From contig JACQVP010000011.1 of assembly GCA_016209715.1 (NCBI GenBank), positions 1 through 35,069 on the forward strand: a stretch of DNA of 35,069 nucleotides, given 5' to 3'. The notes beneath the pieces are model-generated. The model saw only the letters and a program-made list of their open reading frames with translations. It was not told the origin of the DNA and made no database searches. The DNA comes from Candidatus Omnitrophota bacterium. Its GTDB lineage: Bacteria > Omnitrophota > Omnitrophia > Omnitrophales > Omnitrophaceae. Shown one piece after another: positions 25,471 to 33,865 of this stretch (the stretch's first letter is position 1; the number at the start of each line of letters is the position of its first letter). Position numbers and translations under genes: made by a program.

Positions 25471-25668
25471 GGCAGGTCTTCTGACTCCCGGCTTTTCCCA
25501 AGCGTCCTCATGCTTGGGAGTTTCTACTCTCCGCGTCTTCCCACCCGCTCCTTCCGGAGCGGGCAGTGACTTTCTTGCGGATTTCGTACCGGTTACAGCG
25601 GCGGGACCGTGACGGATTTTCACCGTCTTCCCTTCGCCTGTGCCGTGAATGAATGGGTGACCTCAAAG
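25471..25668 (-). ncRNA. Cobalamin riboswitch
   Basis: The minus-strand RNA contains the conserved core GAAAAUCCGUCACGGUCCCG, then CCGCUGUAA, GGAAGACGC and the B12 box GCCGGGAGUCAGAAGACCUG (25473-25492). The P1 ends pair as AGGUC (25659-25663) with GACCU (25474-25478). Lies 110 nt before the TonB receptor start. Binding of adenosylcobalamin or a related form should shut off the receptor. The downstream region (25361-25470) has a CUUCUC/GAGAAG hairpin and a small CGUG/CACG hairpin enclosing the GGAAG ribosome-binding site. No clear U-tract terminator is seen, so control is probably translational. Confidence 0.95.
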
Positions 25669-25684
25669 ATCGAAAAGCGTGTTT

Positions 25685-25712
25685 AGTATATCCATACACC
25701 CGGTTCGGTCAA
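25685..25712 (-). promoter_or_regulatory. Sigma-70 promoter of the B12 riboswitch
   Basis: Minus strand: TTGACC at 25707-25712, 16-nt spacer, TATACT at 25685-25690. Each box matches 5 of 6 consensus bases. Predicted start near 25678, a few bases before the aptamer P1 stem. Confidence 0.75.
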
Positions 25713-25765
25713 CAGGTTTCGCCGGACGCCCGCCGCGCCGCAGGGCCCCGCGTATTCCTTTTTTC

Positions 25766-26185
25766 TCAGGCGAGGAGGGCGCGAATGCCGGATTGGAGCT
25801 CGGCGCTGCGCTTGCGGGCGGCCCAGTACACGGTCGGGCTGGGCAGGCGGATGAAGGGCTCGGAATGGATCTCGACTTGCGTCTTGGACGGGCTCAATTC
25901 CTGAAAGTAGATGGCAACGCGCCCGCCGCCGTTGAAAAAGCGGATGGTGTCACTGGCGACCACCGCGCCCACATCCTTGTCCTTGCGGATAATTTTCAAA
26001 TCCTTGCGTTCCACCGTTTCCACCGCGGCTTCAAAAACCTTGGGGTAGCTCGACATGACCACGAACACGTCTCCGCCCCGGCCGCGATCGGACAAGATGT
26101 CTTTGGTGGTGGTGCAGCCAGCCGCCAAAAACACGAATGCGACGGCTGCCGTGACGTGCTTATTCGTAAACCAAATCACTTTCAT
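25766..26185 (-). CDS. Small lipoprotein
   Basis: 139 residues from the ATG at 26185. Lipoprotein signal with lipobox LAAGC near residue 24 (mature start CTTTKDIL). The rest has an alpha/beta pattern (FEAAVETVERKDLKII, VVASDTIRFFNG, VAIYFQELSPSKTQVEIHSE), resembling DUF3568-like small lipoproteins, though I am not sure of the family. It is the last of four overlapping genes (FecR, TPR, hypothetical, lipoprotein), overlapping its upstream neighbour by 26 nt. Confidence 0.75.
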   Translation of the reverse strand: MKVIWFTNKHVTAAVAFVFLAAGCTTTKDILSDRGRGGDVFVVMSSYPKVFEAAVETVERKDLKIIRKDKDVGAVVASDTIRFFNGGGRVAIYFQELSPSKTQVEIHSEPFIRLPSPTVYWAARKRSAELQSGIRALLA

Positions 26186-26510
26186 CTCCGTAAAATTTAA
26201 AAGGCTCGCCCCACTGATGGGAACTGGAAAGGTCCCAAGGCTCCGAGGCGTGATCTTCCGGCTTGAAACGAATGCCCCAGGCACCCCCGTAAACCAGGAA
26301 CGAAGTCCCGCCCCCGGAATCCGCCACCCGTTGGGCGTAAGCGGGGCAAATCCGGCTGTCTTCACCGTACCCCGTGACCCAATACCAGCTTTCCCGGCCC
26401 TCCCGCGACAAGCGCATCTTCTTGAGGGGCCGCGCCGGCCCCACTTCCTGAAACACCTGATAGTCGGTGCCGCTGCAATTGGGATTATCTAGAATTTCGA
26501 GCGCCACCAT
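26160..26510 (-). CDS. Hypothetical protein
   Basis: 116 residues from the ATG at 26510 (a TTG at 26525 would add five residues). No signal peptide, membrane helix or known motif. Rich in Trp, Tyr and Gly in the second half (ESWYWVTGYGED, YGGAWGIRFKPED). Overlaps the lipoprotein gene, so it belongs to the FecR-TPR cluster. The family is unknown. Confidence 0.5.
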   Translation of the reverse strand: MVALEILDNPNCSGTDYQVFQEVGPARPLKKMRLSREGRESWYWVTGYGEDSRICPAYAQRVADSGGGTSFLVYGGAWGIRFKPEDHASEPWDLSSSHQWGEPFKFYGDESDLVYE

Positions 26511-26521
26511 GGATCGATCTC

Positions 26522-27322
26522 TCAAGCGGCGGCGGGGGCGGGCCCCAAAGACTCCAACTCTTTTCGCGCGGCCGGATTTTCCGGTTCCAGCTTGAGCACC
26601 TCCTGAAAGGCCTCGCGCGCCTTCGCCGCGTCCCCTGCGCCTTTATAAACCTGCCCGAGGGTCAGCCGAGCCGCGGTGAACTTCGGGTCAATTTCGAGCG
26701 CCCGCTGAAGAGGCGCCACGGCCTCGGCAAAACGGGAGTTCTCGAAATGGACCCGTCCGGCCAGAAAATGCGGATAAGCCCGCTCCGGTTCGCGCTGGCG
26801 GGCCGTTTCGGCCGCGGCCAGTGCTTTGTCAAAATTTTTCAGGATGAGATACGTTGCCGCCAGGTCGTAATAAATTTCCACCTCATTGAGCCCCATCTCG
26901 AGCGTTTTCTCGAACGCCTCGACGGCCCGGGCATAATCCTTCCTGCCGAAATGCGCGTAACCGAGCATGGACACGATCCTGGGATTGGCCGGCGTCAGGG
27001 CCTGGGCCTTTTCCGCCGCAGCCAGGGCCTCGTCCCAGCGGGACGCCCGGAGGAGCAGATCCGCCCTCATCTCATGGATCCCGGGATAATCCGGATTTTC
27101 GGCCAGCGCCTCTTCCGAAGCGCGGAGGGCCTCGTCGTATTTTTCCTCGTGAAAAAGGGTGAGGGCGAGTTCCATCTTATTGGCGGGAGCGGCCTGCGTT
27201 TCGGCCGGCGATTGGGCTTGAGTCCCGTCTTCCTCGGCGGCGGCGGGCGCGGCGCAAACAAGCACCCCGGCCAGCGCCAAGATCCACAACCGATCGGAGA
27301 TCAAGCGAAACGATTGACCCAT
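26522..27322 (-). CDS. Periplasmic TPR-repeat protein
   Basis: 266 residues. Signal peptide (about 1-29, ending APAAA), then about six TPR units from residue 50 to the end, for example EEKYDEALRASEEALAENPD and KDYARAVEAFEKTLEMGLNE. A scaffold for protein-protein contact. The start overlaps the FecR-domain gene by 22 nt, so the two are probably made together and may interact. Confidence 0.82.
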   Translation of the reverse strand: MGQSFRLISDRLWILALAGVLVCAAPAAAEEDGTQAQSPAETQAAPANKMELALTLFHEEKYDEALRASEEALAENPDYPGIHEMRADLLLRASRWDEALAAAEKAQALTPANPRIVSMLGYAHFGRKDYARAVEAFEKTLEMGLNEVEIYYDLAATYLILKNFDKALAAAETARQREPERAYPHFLAGRVHFENSRFAEAVAPLQRALEIDPKFTAARLTLGQVYKGAGDAAKAREAFQEVLKLEPENPAARKELESLGPAPAAA

Positions 27323-27912
27323 TCTTCATTCAGCAGCCGTTTCGTGACCCCTTCCACGAGCGGCGACTTCCCTTTCTCCAGAACCACGCGGCTCATCTTT
27401 CCGGCGCGCACCTGATAGCCTTCGTAATTCACCTCGACCTCCCCTTCCTTGACCACCACCTCGGTGATGGCCGGGGAAACGACCTTCACGAAATATTCCG
27501 TTCCGCGGACGGCGAGGATCACGAGCGGGGTCTGAATGCGGAGGACGGGATCGCCCGGCTCTTTTTTGCCCCACATGAGGCCCTTGATGAGGACCATTCT
27601 CGCGGGTTCTTCCTGACCCGTCAGGAGCAGCGTAGAATTGTGCGTGAGCTTCACCAAGCTCTTGTCGGAGGCGAACTCGAGCAGGGCACGGTCGGCTTCC
27701 TTCGTGACCAATTGGTCCCCCGCAAACAAAGATTGTCCGGTTTCTCCCGCGATCAGGTTTCCGCCCCGGAGGACGTCCAATTTGCCTTCGATCTCTTTGA
27801 CGACGGCGACCGGCTGAAGCGGTTCGGCTTCGGCGCGGACCGAAGGCGCGGAAAAGAGTCCCAAGACGAGCGCGGCCGCGATCCAGGAATGATGCCAGAC
27901 TTTGAGATTCAT
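27301..27912 (-). CDS. FecR-domain periplasmic protein
   Basis: 203 residues. Signal peptide (about 1-27), then a FecR domain from about 35: LQPVAVVKEIEGKLDVLRGG, a hydrophobic beta core with LRIQTPLVILAVRGTEYFV (the most conserved FecR segment) and VVKEGEVEVNYEG. It lacks the N-terminal cytoplasmic and membrane part of true anti-sigma FecR and no sigma factor lies nearby, so it is a secreted FecR-type domain of unknown partner. GGGAGG about 7 nt before the ATG. Confidence 0.82.
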   Translation of the reverse strand: MNLKVWHHSWIAAALVLGLFSAPSVRAEAEPLQPVAVVKEIEGKLDVLRGGNLIAGETGQSLFAGDQLVTKEADRALLEFASDKSLVKLTHNSTLLLTGQEEPARMVLIKGLMWGKKEPGDPVLRIQTPLVILAVRGTEYFVKVVSPAITEVVVKEGEVEVNYEGYQVRAGKMSRVVLEKGKSPLVEGVTKRLLNEEWVNRFA

Positions 27913-27942
27913 CGTTTTTCCTCCCGGTGAAAAGAATGTGAC

Positions 27943-27971
27943 ATTCTAGCTTTCAGGGACCCCTGAGGCAA
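27943..27971 (-). promoter_or_regulatory. Promoter of the FecR cluster with palindrome in the spacer
   Basis: Minus strand: TTGCCT at 27966-27971, 17-nt spacer, TAGAAT at 27943-27948. A perfect 6+6 palindrome with a 2-nt centre (TCAGGGACCCCTGA, 27953-27966) fills the spacer. It may be an operator, or the terminator stem of hldD, whose stop codon is only 9 nt away. No U-tract follows. Confidence 0.5.
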
Positions 27972-27974
27972 GCT

Positions 27975-28949
27975 TCAAAGATACGGGTCCGGCTTCTCGA
28001 GGTGGTTCTGGACGTAATCGCGGACCGCTTCTTCCAGCGCGAGAAACGGATGCGCGCATCCGGCCCGCCGGAGATTGGACAGGTCCGCCTCCGTCCAATA
28101 CTGATACTTGTCGCGGATCGCGGCCGGCATTTCCACAAACTCAATCTGCTCCGGCTTCCCCACCGCCTTGAAGATCGCGCGCACGAGACTCAGCCAGGTC
28201 TCGGCCTTCCCCGTGCCCAGGTTATAGATTCCCGCGGCCTGAGGATGGCTCCAAAACCAGAGGATCACGGCGAGCACATCCTTCACGTAGACAAAATCCC
28301 GTTTCTGTTCCCCATCGGCGATGCCCGGGCGATGGGACTTGAACAGGCGAATATGGCCGTCTTTTTTGATCTGGCCGTAGCCCTTGTGCACCATGCTCCG
28401 CATCTCGCCTTTGTGGTATTCGTTGGGGCCAAAGACGTTGAAGAACTTGAGCCCCACGAATTTTTTCTCCAGCTTGTTTTCCAGGACCCATTCGTCGAAA
28501 ACTTGCTTGGAAAGTCCGTAAAGGTTCAGCGGTTTCAACTTCGGGATGGTTTCCTTGGCGTCCGAATAGCCTCGCTCTCCGTCCCCGTAAGTGGCGGCAC
28601 TCGAGGCATAAATAAAACGTTTGCCCTCTTTCACGGCCCATTCGGCGAGACGGCGAGAATAGTCGTAATTGGTGTCCCAGAGAAATTCCTTGTTGGTTTC
28701 GGTGGTATCGGTGCAGGCCCCGAGATGGAAAATCGCCTCCAGGTCCCGGTTCAGGCGGCCGCTGGAAAGGGCCTTGACGAATTCGTCTTTCTCTAAATAG
28801 TCAGCATACTTGCGCTTACGTAAATTCTCGGACTTGGGCGGCTCGGTCCCGCGATCGTCGATCAGGAGGAGATCGGACCGGCCGAGCTCATTGAATTTCC
28901 AGGCTAAACAGCTGCCGATAAAACCGGCGCCGCCGGTGATGGCAATCAT
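27975..28949 (-). CDS. hldD: ADP-L-glycero-D-manno-heptose 6-epimerase
   Basis: Last step in making ADP-heptose for the LPS inner core. 324 residues. SDR-type fold: TGGAGFIGS at 5-13 binds NADP, the catalytic YxxxK is YGLSK (about 144-148), and FNVFGPNEYHKGEMRSM and FKSHRPGIADGEQKRDFVYV are family-specific blocks. Its presence argues for a lipopolysaccharide outer membrane. It follows the DUF2339 gene by 14 nt. A TATAAT 8 nt before its ATG may allow its own leaderless transcript. Confidence 0.93.
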   Translation of the reverse strand: MIAITGGAGFIGSCLAWKFNELGRSDLLLIDDRGTEPPKSENLRKRKYADYLEKDEFVKALSSGRLNRDLEAIFHLGACTDTTETNKEFLWDTNYDYSRRLAEWAVKEGKRFIYASSAATYGDGERGYSDAKETIPKLKPLNLYGLSKQVFDEWVLENKLEKKFVGLKFFNVFGPNEYHKGEMRSMVHKGYGQIKKDGHIRLFKSHRPGIADGEQKRDFVYVKDVLAVILWFWSHPQAAGIYNLGTGKAETWLSLVRAIFKAVGKPEQIEFVEMPAAIRDKYQYWTEADLSNLRRAGCAHPFLALEEAVRDYVQNHLEKPDPYL

Positions 28950-28957
28950 AGAGGGGA

Positions 28958-28963
28958 ATTATA
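28958..28963 (-). promoter_or_regulatory. -10-like box 8 nt before hldD ATG
   Basis: TATAAT on the minus strand, immediately after the DUF2339 stop codon and ending 8 nt before the hldD start. No Shine-Dalgarno sequence and no clear -35 box (TTTCCG at best). It may be a leaderless promoter or just AT-rich intergenic sequence. Confidence 0.4.
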
Positions 28964-31351
28964 TTACTTGCCCGCGTCGTCGGAAAGAAGAATCCGCGAG
29001 TAATAGCTGTAAAGAAAGCCGGCGGCGATGAATACGGCTCCGAGACCGATGAAGGACGCGATGCGGTACAGAGTTTCCAATTTGGAGAAATCGTGGAAGA
29101 AAAGCCGGGCCAGGACCAGGCCGAACAGCCCCAGCCCAATCCAGCGATACGGCTTGTCCCGGAGGACAAAGCCCAGAATGATAAAGGCGAAGGCCCAGGC
29201 GCCCCAAACGATCGAGATCCACGAACCGATCGCCGTGTCGTAAAAATAAAACAGGATCAGCACCGCTCCGGCGGCGGAAATGCACCGGGAAATCGATAGG
29301 TCTTTGGGAAGCGCGGCAGAAAATTTCCGGCGCAGCGAATCCCCAGTGTGAAGCAGGACAAAAACCGCCGCTCCCGAGACGGCCAGACGCAAGGCGATCC
29401 GAGGCGCGGTCAAGGCCCGCGCCAGCTCCAGAACATAATCCACCGAAGCCAGCCGGACCGCGGCGAAAAACATAAAAACCGCGGAAGCCGCGCGCAGGGA
29501 AAAGCGGTTCCATTTCATTCCCGCCGCCATGAGCGCCGCGCCCTCGAGCACCCAAACCACGGAGGCGGCCTGCCGGAACCCTCCGACGAGCGCGCCGAAC
29601 GCCAGAGCCAGCGCCGCGGCGATGAGAAAAACATTTTCCGCAACCCTCTTTTCCGTCTCCGCGGCCAGGCGGCCGGCTGAATAAGCCCGGAACACGGCCA
29701 GCCAGGCCACGGCGGCTGCGGCAAACAGGACGAGCGACGACCGCACCGGCATCAACGCCGAAAACAGGACTTCGCGCTCCAGGTAATCGCAATGGGTCAG
29801 GCGCCAGGCCGTGACGCCGGCCAGGACCCAGGCGATGACGCGAAGCACCTTCCTTTCGTGACGCACTCCGATCCAGGCCAGGCAGGCGGCGGCCGCGCAC
29901 CAGCCGTATGTGATCCAGGGCCCATCGAAATACATCGGCACAGCCAGGCAGAGCAAGGTCACGGAAAAGGCCAGATAGAGATCGGCGAAGAGACGGCGCC
30001 CCAGTCTTTGCTCGGCGACACAAAAGACCCAAAACACCGCCGCCATCACGAGGGGAAACACGTATTTATAGGCCGGGTAATGGACGTGGAGATGGTGCAC
30101 ATAGCAGGCCGTGAAAAGAAAATTGTTGGCCAATAGCACGGCGAGGCTGACGAATTCTTCCTTTTCCGAGGGCTCGCGTTTCGCAGTCAGGCCGACGAGC
30201 GCGAACAACAGCCAATAGATCGCCAAAAATCCCTGATGCAAAATCGACTGGCGAGACTGGATGAGCGGATAAATCCTCCACTCTTCCCCCGCCCACGGCA
30301 GGACCAGGGCGTCCCACCAGGAAGATTCATCCAGTTCGCGCGCCGTGCCGTAAAGATTCGGCTCGAGCCAGAACCAATGGATCAGGTAAACGGCCGCCAG
30401 CCCGAGGAGCGCCAGCCAGCTCCAGCCCATTTTGCGGGTCACGACAATGATCGACAGAGCCAGCAGGACGGACGCGCCCAGCGTGTAATATGAAACCTCC
30501 ACCATGGTGATCGCCACATACGCCAGGAAATAGGAGAAACAGACCAGGACCCCCGAACGGAATTTCAGCGACTGGGCGATTGACCCTCCGGCAACCGCCA
30601 GGAGGCCGGCAAAACCGAGCAGCGGATCGTAAATGACTCGCGTGACCGGAATCTGATAAGCGGCAAAAACAGTGAAGTAAAGGACGGCCCAGCCTCCGCC
30701 GATCAGCGCCATGGCCCATTTGCGGAAATCTTCCTTCGGAGCCAGCAGATTTCCCAGTGCGATCAAGGCCGCACCGATGCCGGCGCCGGTGCAAATCTTC
30801 CCCCAGGCCCCGATGAATTGGAAGGAATAGCTGATAAATAGGACGAGCCCCAGGACCAGCGTGAAAATGCCGATCCGGGAAAGCCAATACTTGCCGATGT
30901 TGCCTTCCGCCGTGTTTTTGGGGATCGACGGCGCGGCGGCGCGGCGCGATTCCCCCGACGCGGACGCCCGGCGCAATTCCTGATAGACAGCGGATTCGCG
31001 GACGGATTTCGCCGCCCCCGGACCCGTTCCCCGTTCTTCCATCTCGTGCAATCGGGCGGAAATCACTGCCAATTCTTTCTTCAGAAGCTGGAATTCGCTC
31101 GGGTACGGAAGCGACAAATGCGCGACCAGGTCCCCCTTCACGCGGCGGGTCTGGACCTCGAAGCCGCCCGCCTCCAAGTCTTCCAAGATCCGGCAGGCCT
31201 CCGCCGCCTGGATGTGATTGAAATGCACCTGCTCGTTGGCGGCCAGAAATTCCTTGATTTGATTCTCATCCCAGCGCGTCCGCTCGCGGAAAAGCGCGAT
31301 GAGGGCGCCGTGGAACCAATACCGCTGAGCGCCGGACAGGCTGAGTTTCAT
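28964..31351 (-). CDS. DUF2339 multispan membrane protein
   Basis: 795 residues. N-terminal cytoplasmic part (about 1-150) with a small alpha/beta domain and a short coiled coil (LLKKELAVISARLHEMEERG, about 88-107), then more than twenty predicted membrane helices from about 155 to the end. The segment IGKYWLSRIGIFTLVLGLVL opening the membrane region is typical of DUF2339. Function unknown; the family is widespread in Gram-negative bacteria. Its ATG overlaps the htrA stop (ATGA), and hldD follows, suggesting a cell-envelope role. Confidence 0.85.
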   Translation of the reverse strand: MKLSLSGAQRYWFHGALIALFRERTRWDENQIKEFLAANEQVHFNHIQAAEACRILEDLEAGGFEVQTRRVKGDLVAHLSLPYPSEFQLLKKELAVISARLHEMEERGTGPGAAKSVRESAVYQELRRASASGESRRAAAPSIPKNTAEGNIGKYWLSRIGIFTLVLGLVLFISYSFQFIGAWGKICTGAGIGAALIALGNLLAPKEDFRKWAMALIGGGWAVLYFTVFAAYQIPVTRVIYDPLLGFAGLLAVAGGSIAQSLKFRSGVLVCFSYFLAYVAITMVEVSYYTLGASVLLALSIIVVTRKMGWSWLALLGLAAVYLIHWFWLEPNLYGTARELDESSWWDALVLPWAGEEWRIYPLIQSRQSILHQGFLAIYWLLFALVGLTAKREPSEKEEFVSLAVLLANNFLFTACYVHHLHVHYPAYKYVFPLVMAAVFWVFCVAEQRLGRRLFADLYLAFSVTLLCLAVPMYFDGPWITYGWCAAAACLAWIGVRHERKVLRVIAWVLAGVTAWRLTHCDYLEREVLFSALMPVRSSLVLFAAAAVAWLAVFRAYSAGRLAAETEKRVAENVFLIAAALALAFGALVGGFRQAASVVWVLEGAALMAAGMKWNRFSLRAASAVFMFFAAVRLASVDYVLELARALTAPRIALRLAVSGAAVFVLLHTGDSLRRKFSAALPKDLSISRCISAAGAVLILFYFYDTAIGSWISIVWGAWAFAFIILGFVLRDKPYRWIGLGLFGLVLARLFFHDFSKLETLYRIASFIGLGAVFIAAGFLYSYYSRILLSDDAGK

Positions 31352-32409
31352 TCGCCGGCCTCCAGATAAGTGAAGAAGGCGCGGGCCTTTTTTGCGATTT
31401 CCAGGCGCACCCTCGTACCGCCTACGAACTTGGCGGCCTCTTTCAAGAGTGAGTCCAGTTCCGTCACGTAAAGGTCTTGAAACTTCAGGATGAGGTCACC
31501 GCTTCGGATCCCGGCCGAGTAGGCGCGGGAGGAGACATCGATTTCACCGACCCGGATCTTCCGGTTGCCTTCTTCGTCCTTGAACTCTTCCGGCACGAAT
31601 CCGAACCGCTCTTTGAACCGGGCCAAGGCCTCCTGATTTTCGGGCTCGGACTTCAGCCGGTCCAGAAGGCTCTTGATCTTGTTCGCGGGGATGGCGAAGT
31701 TGATCCCCTGGGCCCGCCAATCTCCCCGGTAAACCAGCCCGATGACTTCGCCTTTGGCATTGAGGAGCGGGCCTCCGCTGCTGCCCGGATAGGCCGAAGC
31801 GTCGGTTTGAATCACATCGTCCAGGACCGCTTCCGCGCCCTGGAAAACTTTTCGGTGGACGGCGCTCACGATGCCCTTGCTGACCGATTGCTGATAACCG
31901 TACGGTGTGCCAATGGCAACCACTTCCTCGCCCGCCTGGACGCCGTCCGAATCCCCCAGCGCCAGCACCGGAAATTTATCTTCCGTCTCGAGACGCAGAA
32001 GCGCCACATCGTCTTTTCTGTCCTTTCCGATGATCCGGGCGGGAAAATTTTTTCCGTCTTTCAAGACCACGCGGACGGTGTCGGCATTTTCGAGGACATG
32101 CGCGTTGGTCAGCACGAGGCCTTCCGGCTCGATCAAAACTCCCGATCCCTCGCTCTGGCATTTGAAGGTAACAACGTCCGGTTCCTTTTCCTCGAAGAAA
32201 TCGGCGAAAAATTGGCCGGTAAAATCGGAGAACCCTAGGTTCCGGAGGCGGTAGACTCTGTCGGTTTGGATGTTCACGACCGCTTCCGAAGCCCGCGTGA
32301 TCATTTCCGGCAAAGGAGTGTTCGGCGGCGCGGACTCGTCGGCCGGCACGGACCGCGCGAGGAGAAGCGGCAGGCATGCCGCCGCGGCTAAAAGAGGACG
32401 TAAATTCAT
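31348..32409 (-). CDS. HtrA/DegP-type periplasmic serine protease
   Basis: 353 residues from the ATG at 32409. Signal peptide (about 1-23), trypsin-like domain with catalytic His104 (TNAHVL), Asp134 (DDVALLRL) and Ser211 (YPGSSGGPL, where most relatives read GNSGGPL), then one PDZ domain (about 270-350, SSRAYSAGIRSGDLILKFQD). Envelope quality control. Only one PDZ domain, as in DegS-like proteases, but with a cleavable-looking signal. First gene of the htrA-DUF2339-hldD unit. The longer ORF reaching 33105 runs antisense through the flavoprotein gene and is not real. Confidence 0.92.
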   Translation of the reverse strand: MNLRPLLAAAACLPLLLARSVPADESAPPNTPLPEMITRASEAVVNIQTDRVYRLRNLGFSDFTGQFFADFFEEKEPDVVTFKCQSEGSGVLIEPEGLVLTNAHVLENADTVRVVLKDGKNFPARIIGKDRKDDVALLRLETEDKFPVLALGDSDGVQAGEEVVAIGTPYGYQQSVSKGIVSAVHRKVFQGAEAVLDDVIQTDASAYPGSSGGPLLNAKGEVIGLVYRGDWRAQGINFAIPANKIKSLLDRLKSEPENQEALARFKERFGFVPEEFKDEEGNRKIRVGEIDVSSRAYSAGIRSGDLILKFQDLYVTELDSLLKEAAKFVGGTRVRLEIAKKARAFFTYLEAGE

Positions 32410-32465
32410 CGTATAAGATATCGTCCTCGGCCGGTAAAAATCGAGGGATTCCGGAGGATTTCGGC

Positions 32466-32471
32466 TATAAT
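32466..32471 (+). promoter_or_regulatory. -10 box of flavoprotein gene, possibly leaderless
   Basis: TATAAT ends 7 nt before the ATG at 32479, so a transcript would start at that codon. A GGAGG at 32453-32457 lies 12 nt before an earlier ATG at 32470. If a transcript starts farther upstream, that ATG would be used instead. Confidence 0.4.
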
Positions 32472-33678
32472 GCCGCCTATGAAATCCCGGAAGATTGTCG
32501 TGGTCGGAGGAGGAGGCGCGGGCATTGTGGCGGCCATCGCCGCCGCCCGTCTCGGCGCGGAAGTGACCGTCGCGGAGCGGATGAGCCTGCTGGGCAAGAA
32601 GGTCCTCGCCTCCGGAGCCGGCCGCTGCAATCTCTTGAACGAAACCCTCAACGCTTCCTTTTATAATGAGGAGGCCGCCGGCATGGTGAATGAGACCTTC
32701 CGGCGTTTCGGGAAAGACGAAATCCTCTCTTTTTTCCGGGAACTGGGCCTCTGGACGCACACCGAGGAGGACGGGCGCATCTTTCCGCTCACCGACAAAG
32801 CCCTCACGCTGATGGACCTTCTCCGGGCGGAGATCGAAAAGCTGGGGATCGCCGTCCAGCTGAATTGCCATGTTCGTTCCGTCAAATCCAGCGGACGGGA
32901 ATTCGTATTGGAAATCGAAAACGGAAAGGCCCTGCGGGCGGAACGCGTCATCCTGGCGGCCGGAGGCCAGTCGTATCCCAATCTCGGCTCCGACGGCAGC
33001 GGCTTCGAACTGGCCCGCGCGTTCGGCCACGCCATCGTTCCGCCGGTCCCGATCACCGTGCCTCTCATGACGCAGGACGTCTGGTGCCGCGTGCTCGAAG
33101 GCCAAAGAATCCGCGGGCGGGCCCGTCCGTTCCTGGATTCCAAAGCCGTCATGCCCTGGATCGAAGGAGATATCCTTTTTACGAATTACGGCTTGTCCGG
33201 CACGGCGATCCTCGACATCAGCGACCCGGTTTCGGTGGGCTTAAACCGCGCTCCCGCGAAAAAGGCCTCCGTCGCTTTGGATCTCGTGCCCTTCCTAAGC
33301 GAAAATGATCTCGCCCGCGAGCTCGAGAGGCGCGTCGCGCGCGGCATGAAAGACGCGTATCTTGTGGCCGGGCTCCTCCCGCCCAAATTCGCGCAGGTCC
33401 TCCGGGAATTTCTTGTCCCGGACAAAGTGAGGCGTCTCGCCGCCGTCCTCAAGAACCGCGTCTTCTTCGTCTCCGGCACCCGCGGCTGGGACGCCGCGGA
33501 ATTCACCGCGGGAGGCGTCGCCATTTCCGAGGTCGATTCCCGGACCTTCGAATCCAGAAAGCAGGGCGGGCTCTACCTATGCGGCGAAGTCGTGGATGTA
33601 AACGGACGTCGCGGAGGCTATCAACTGGCTTGGGCCTGGGCCTCGGGCTATCTCGCCGGCGTCAGCGCGGCCGGTTGA
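32470..33678 (+). CDS. HI0933/YhiN-family FAD-dependent oxidoreductase
   Basis: 402 residues (399 if the ATG at 32479 is used). N-terminal dinucleotide-binding loop VVGGGGAGIVAAIAAARLG, then the family blocks SGAGRCNLLN, GGQSYPNLGSDGSGFELA, GGVAISEVD and GEVVDVNGRRGGYQLAWAWASG at the C-terminus closing the FAD site. The physiological substrate of this family is unsettled (aminoacetone oxidase is one proposed name). It is divergent from htrA and transcribed alone. Confidence 0.9.
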   Translation: MPPMKSRKIVVVGGGGAGIVAAIAAARLGAEVTVAERMSLLGKKVLASGAGRCNLLNETLNASFYNEEAAGMVNETFRRFGKDEILSFFRELGLWTHTEEDGRIFPLTDKALTLMDLLRAEIEKLGIAVQLNCHVRSVKSSGREFVLEIENGKALRAERVILAAGGQSYPNLGSDGSGFELARAFGHAIVPPVPITVPLMTQDVWCRVLEGQRIRGRARPFLDSKAVMPWIEGDILFTNYGLSGTAILDISDPVSVGLNRAPAKKASVALDLVPFLSENDLARELERRVARGMKDAYLVAGLLPPKFAQVLREFLVPDKVRRLAAVLKNRVFFVSGTRGWDAAEFTAGGVAISEVDSRTFESRKQGGLYLCGEVVDVNGRRGGYQLAWAWASGYLAGVSAAG

Positions 33679-33836
33679 GCCGGGGCTTCCCTCGGATGGG
33701 TGCAAAGACACACCGGCCGGCCGCAACAAGTTTTCGGGTTGGTCGAGCCCGCGCGCAAGGAGAGGGGGGGACTCCCCGCCAAGTAAAGGCTCAGGGAAAA
33801 AACTAGAAGGAGGGCCGGGAACTTCATCGAGCTCAT
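33648..33836 (-). CDS. Small secreted Cys-rich protein
   Basis: 62 residues from the ATG at 33836 (59 from the ATG at 33827). N-terminal signal peptide MKFPALLLVFSLSLYLAG, then a short tail with a cluster of cysteines, KTCCGRPVCLCTHPRE, that could bind a metal or form disulfides. It begins 29 nt after the transporter stop on the same strand and overlaps the 3' end of the flavoprotein gene by 31 nt (convergent). The signal peptide and motif make it plausible, but the ribosome-binding site is weak and the family is unknown. Confidence 0.45.
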   Translation of the reverse strand: MSSMKFPALLLVFSLSLYLAGSPPLSLRAGSTNPKTCCGRPVCLCTHPREAPAQPAALTPAR

Positions 33837-33865
33837 GGTATCAGGACTCGCACCCCGGACCGCGG

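Noticed and set aside
31348-33105. 585-residue version of the HtrA-type protein
   Set aside because: The extra 232 N-terminal residues are antisense to the flavoprotein gene. The signal peptide begins at 32409.
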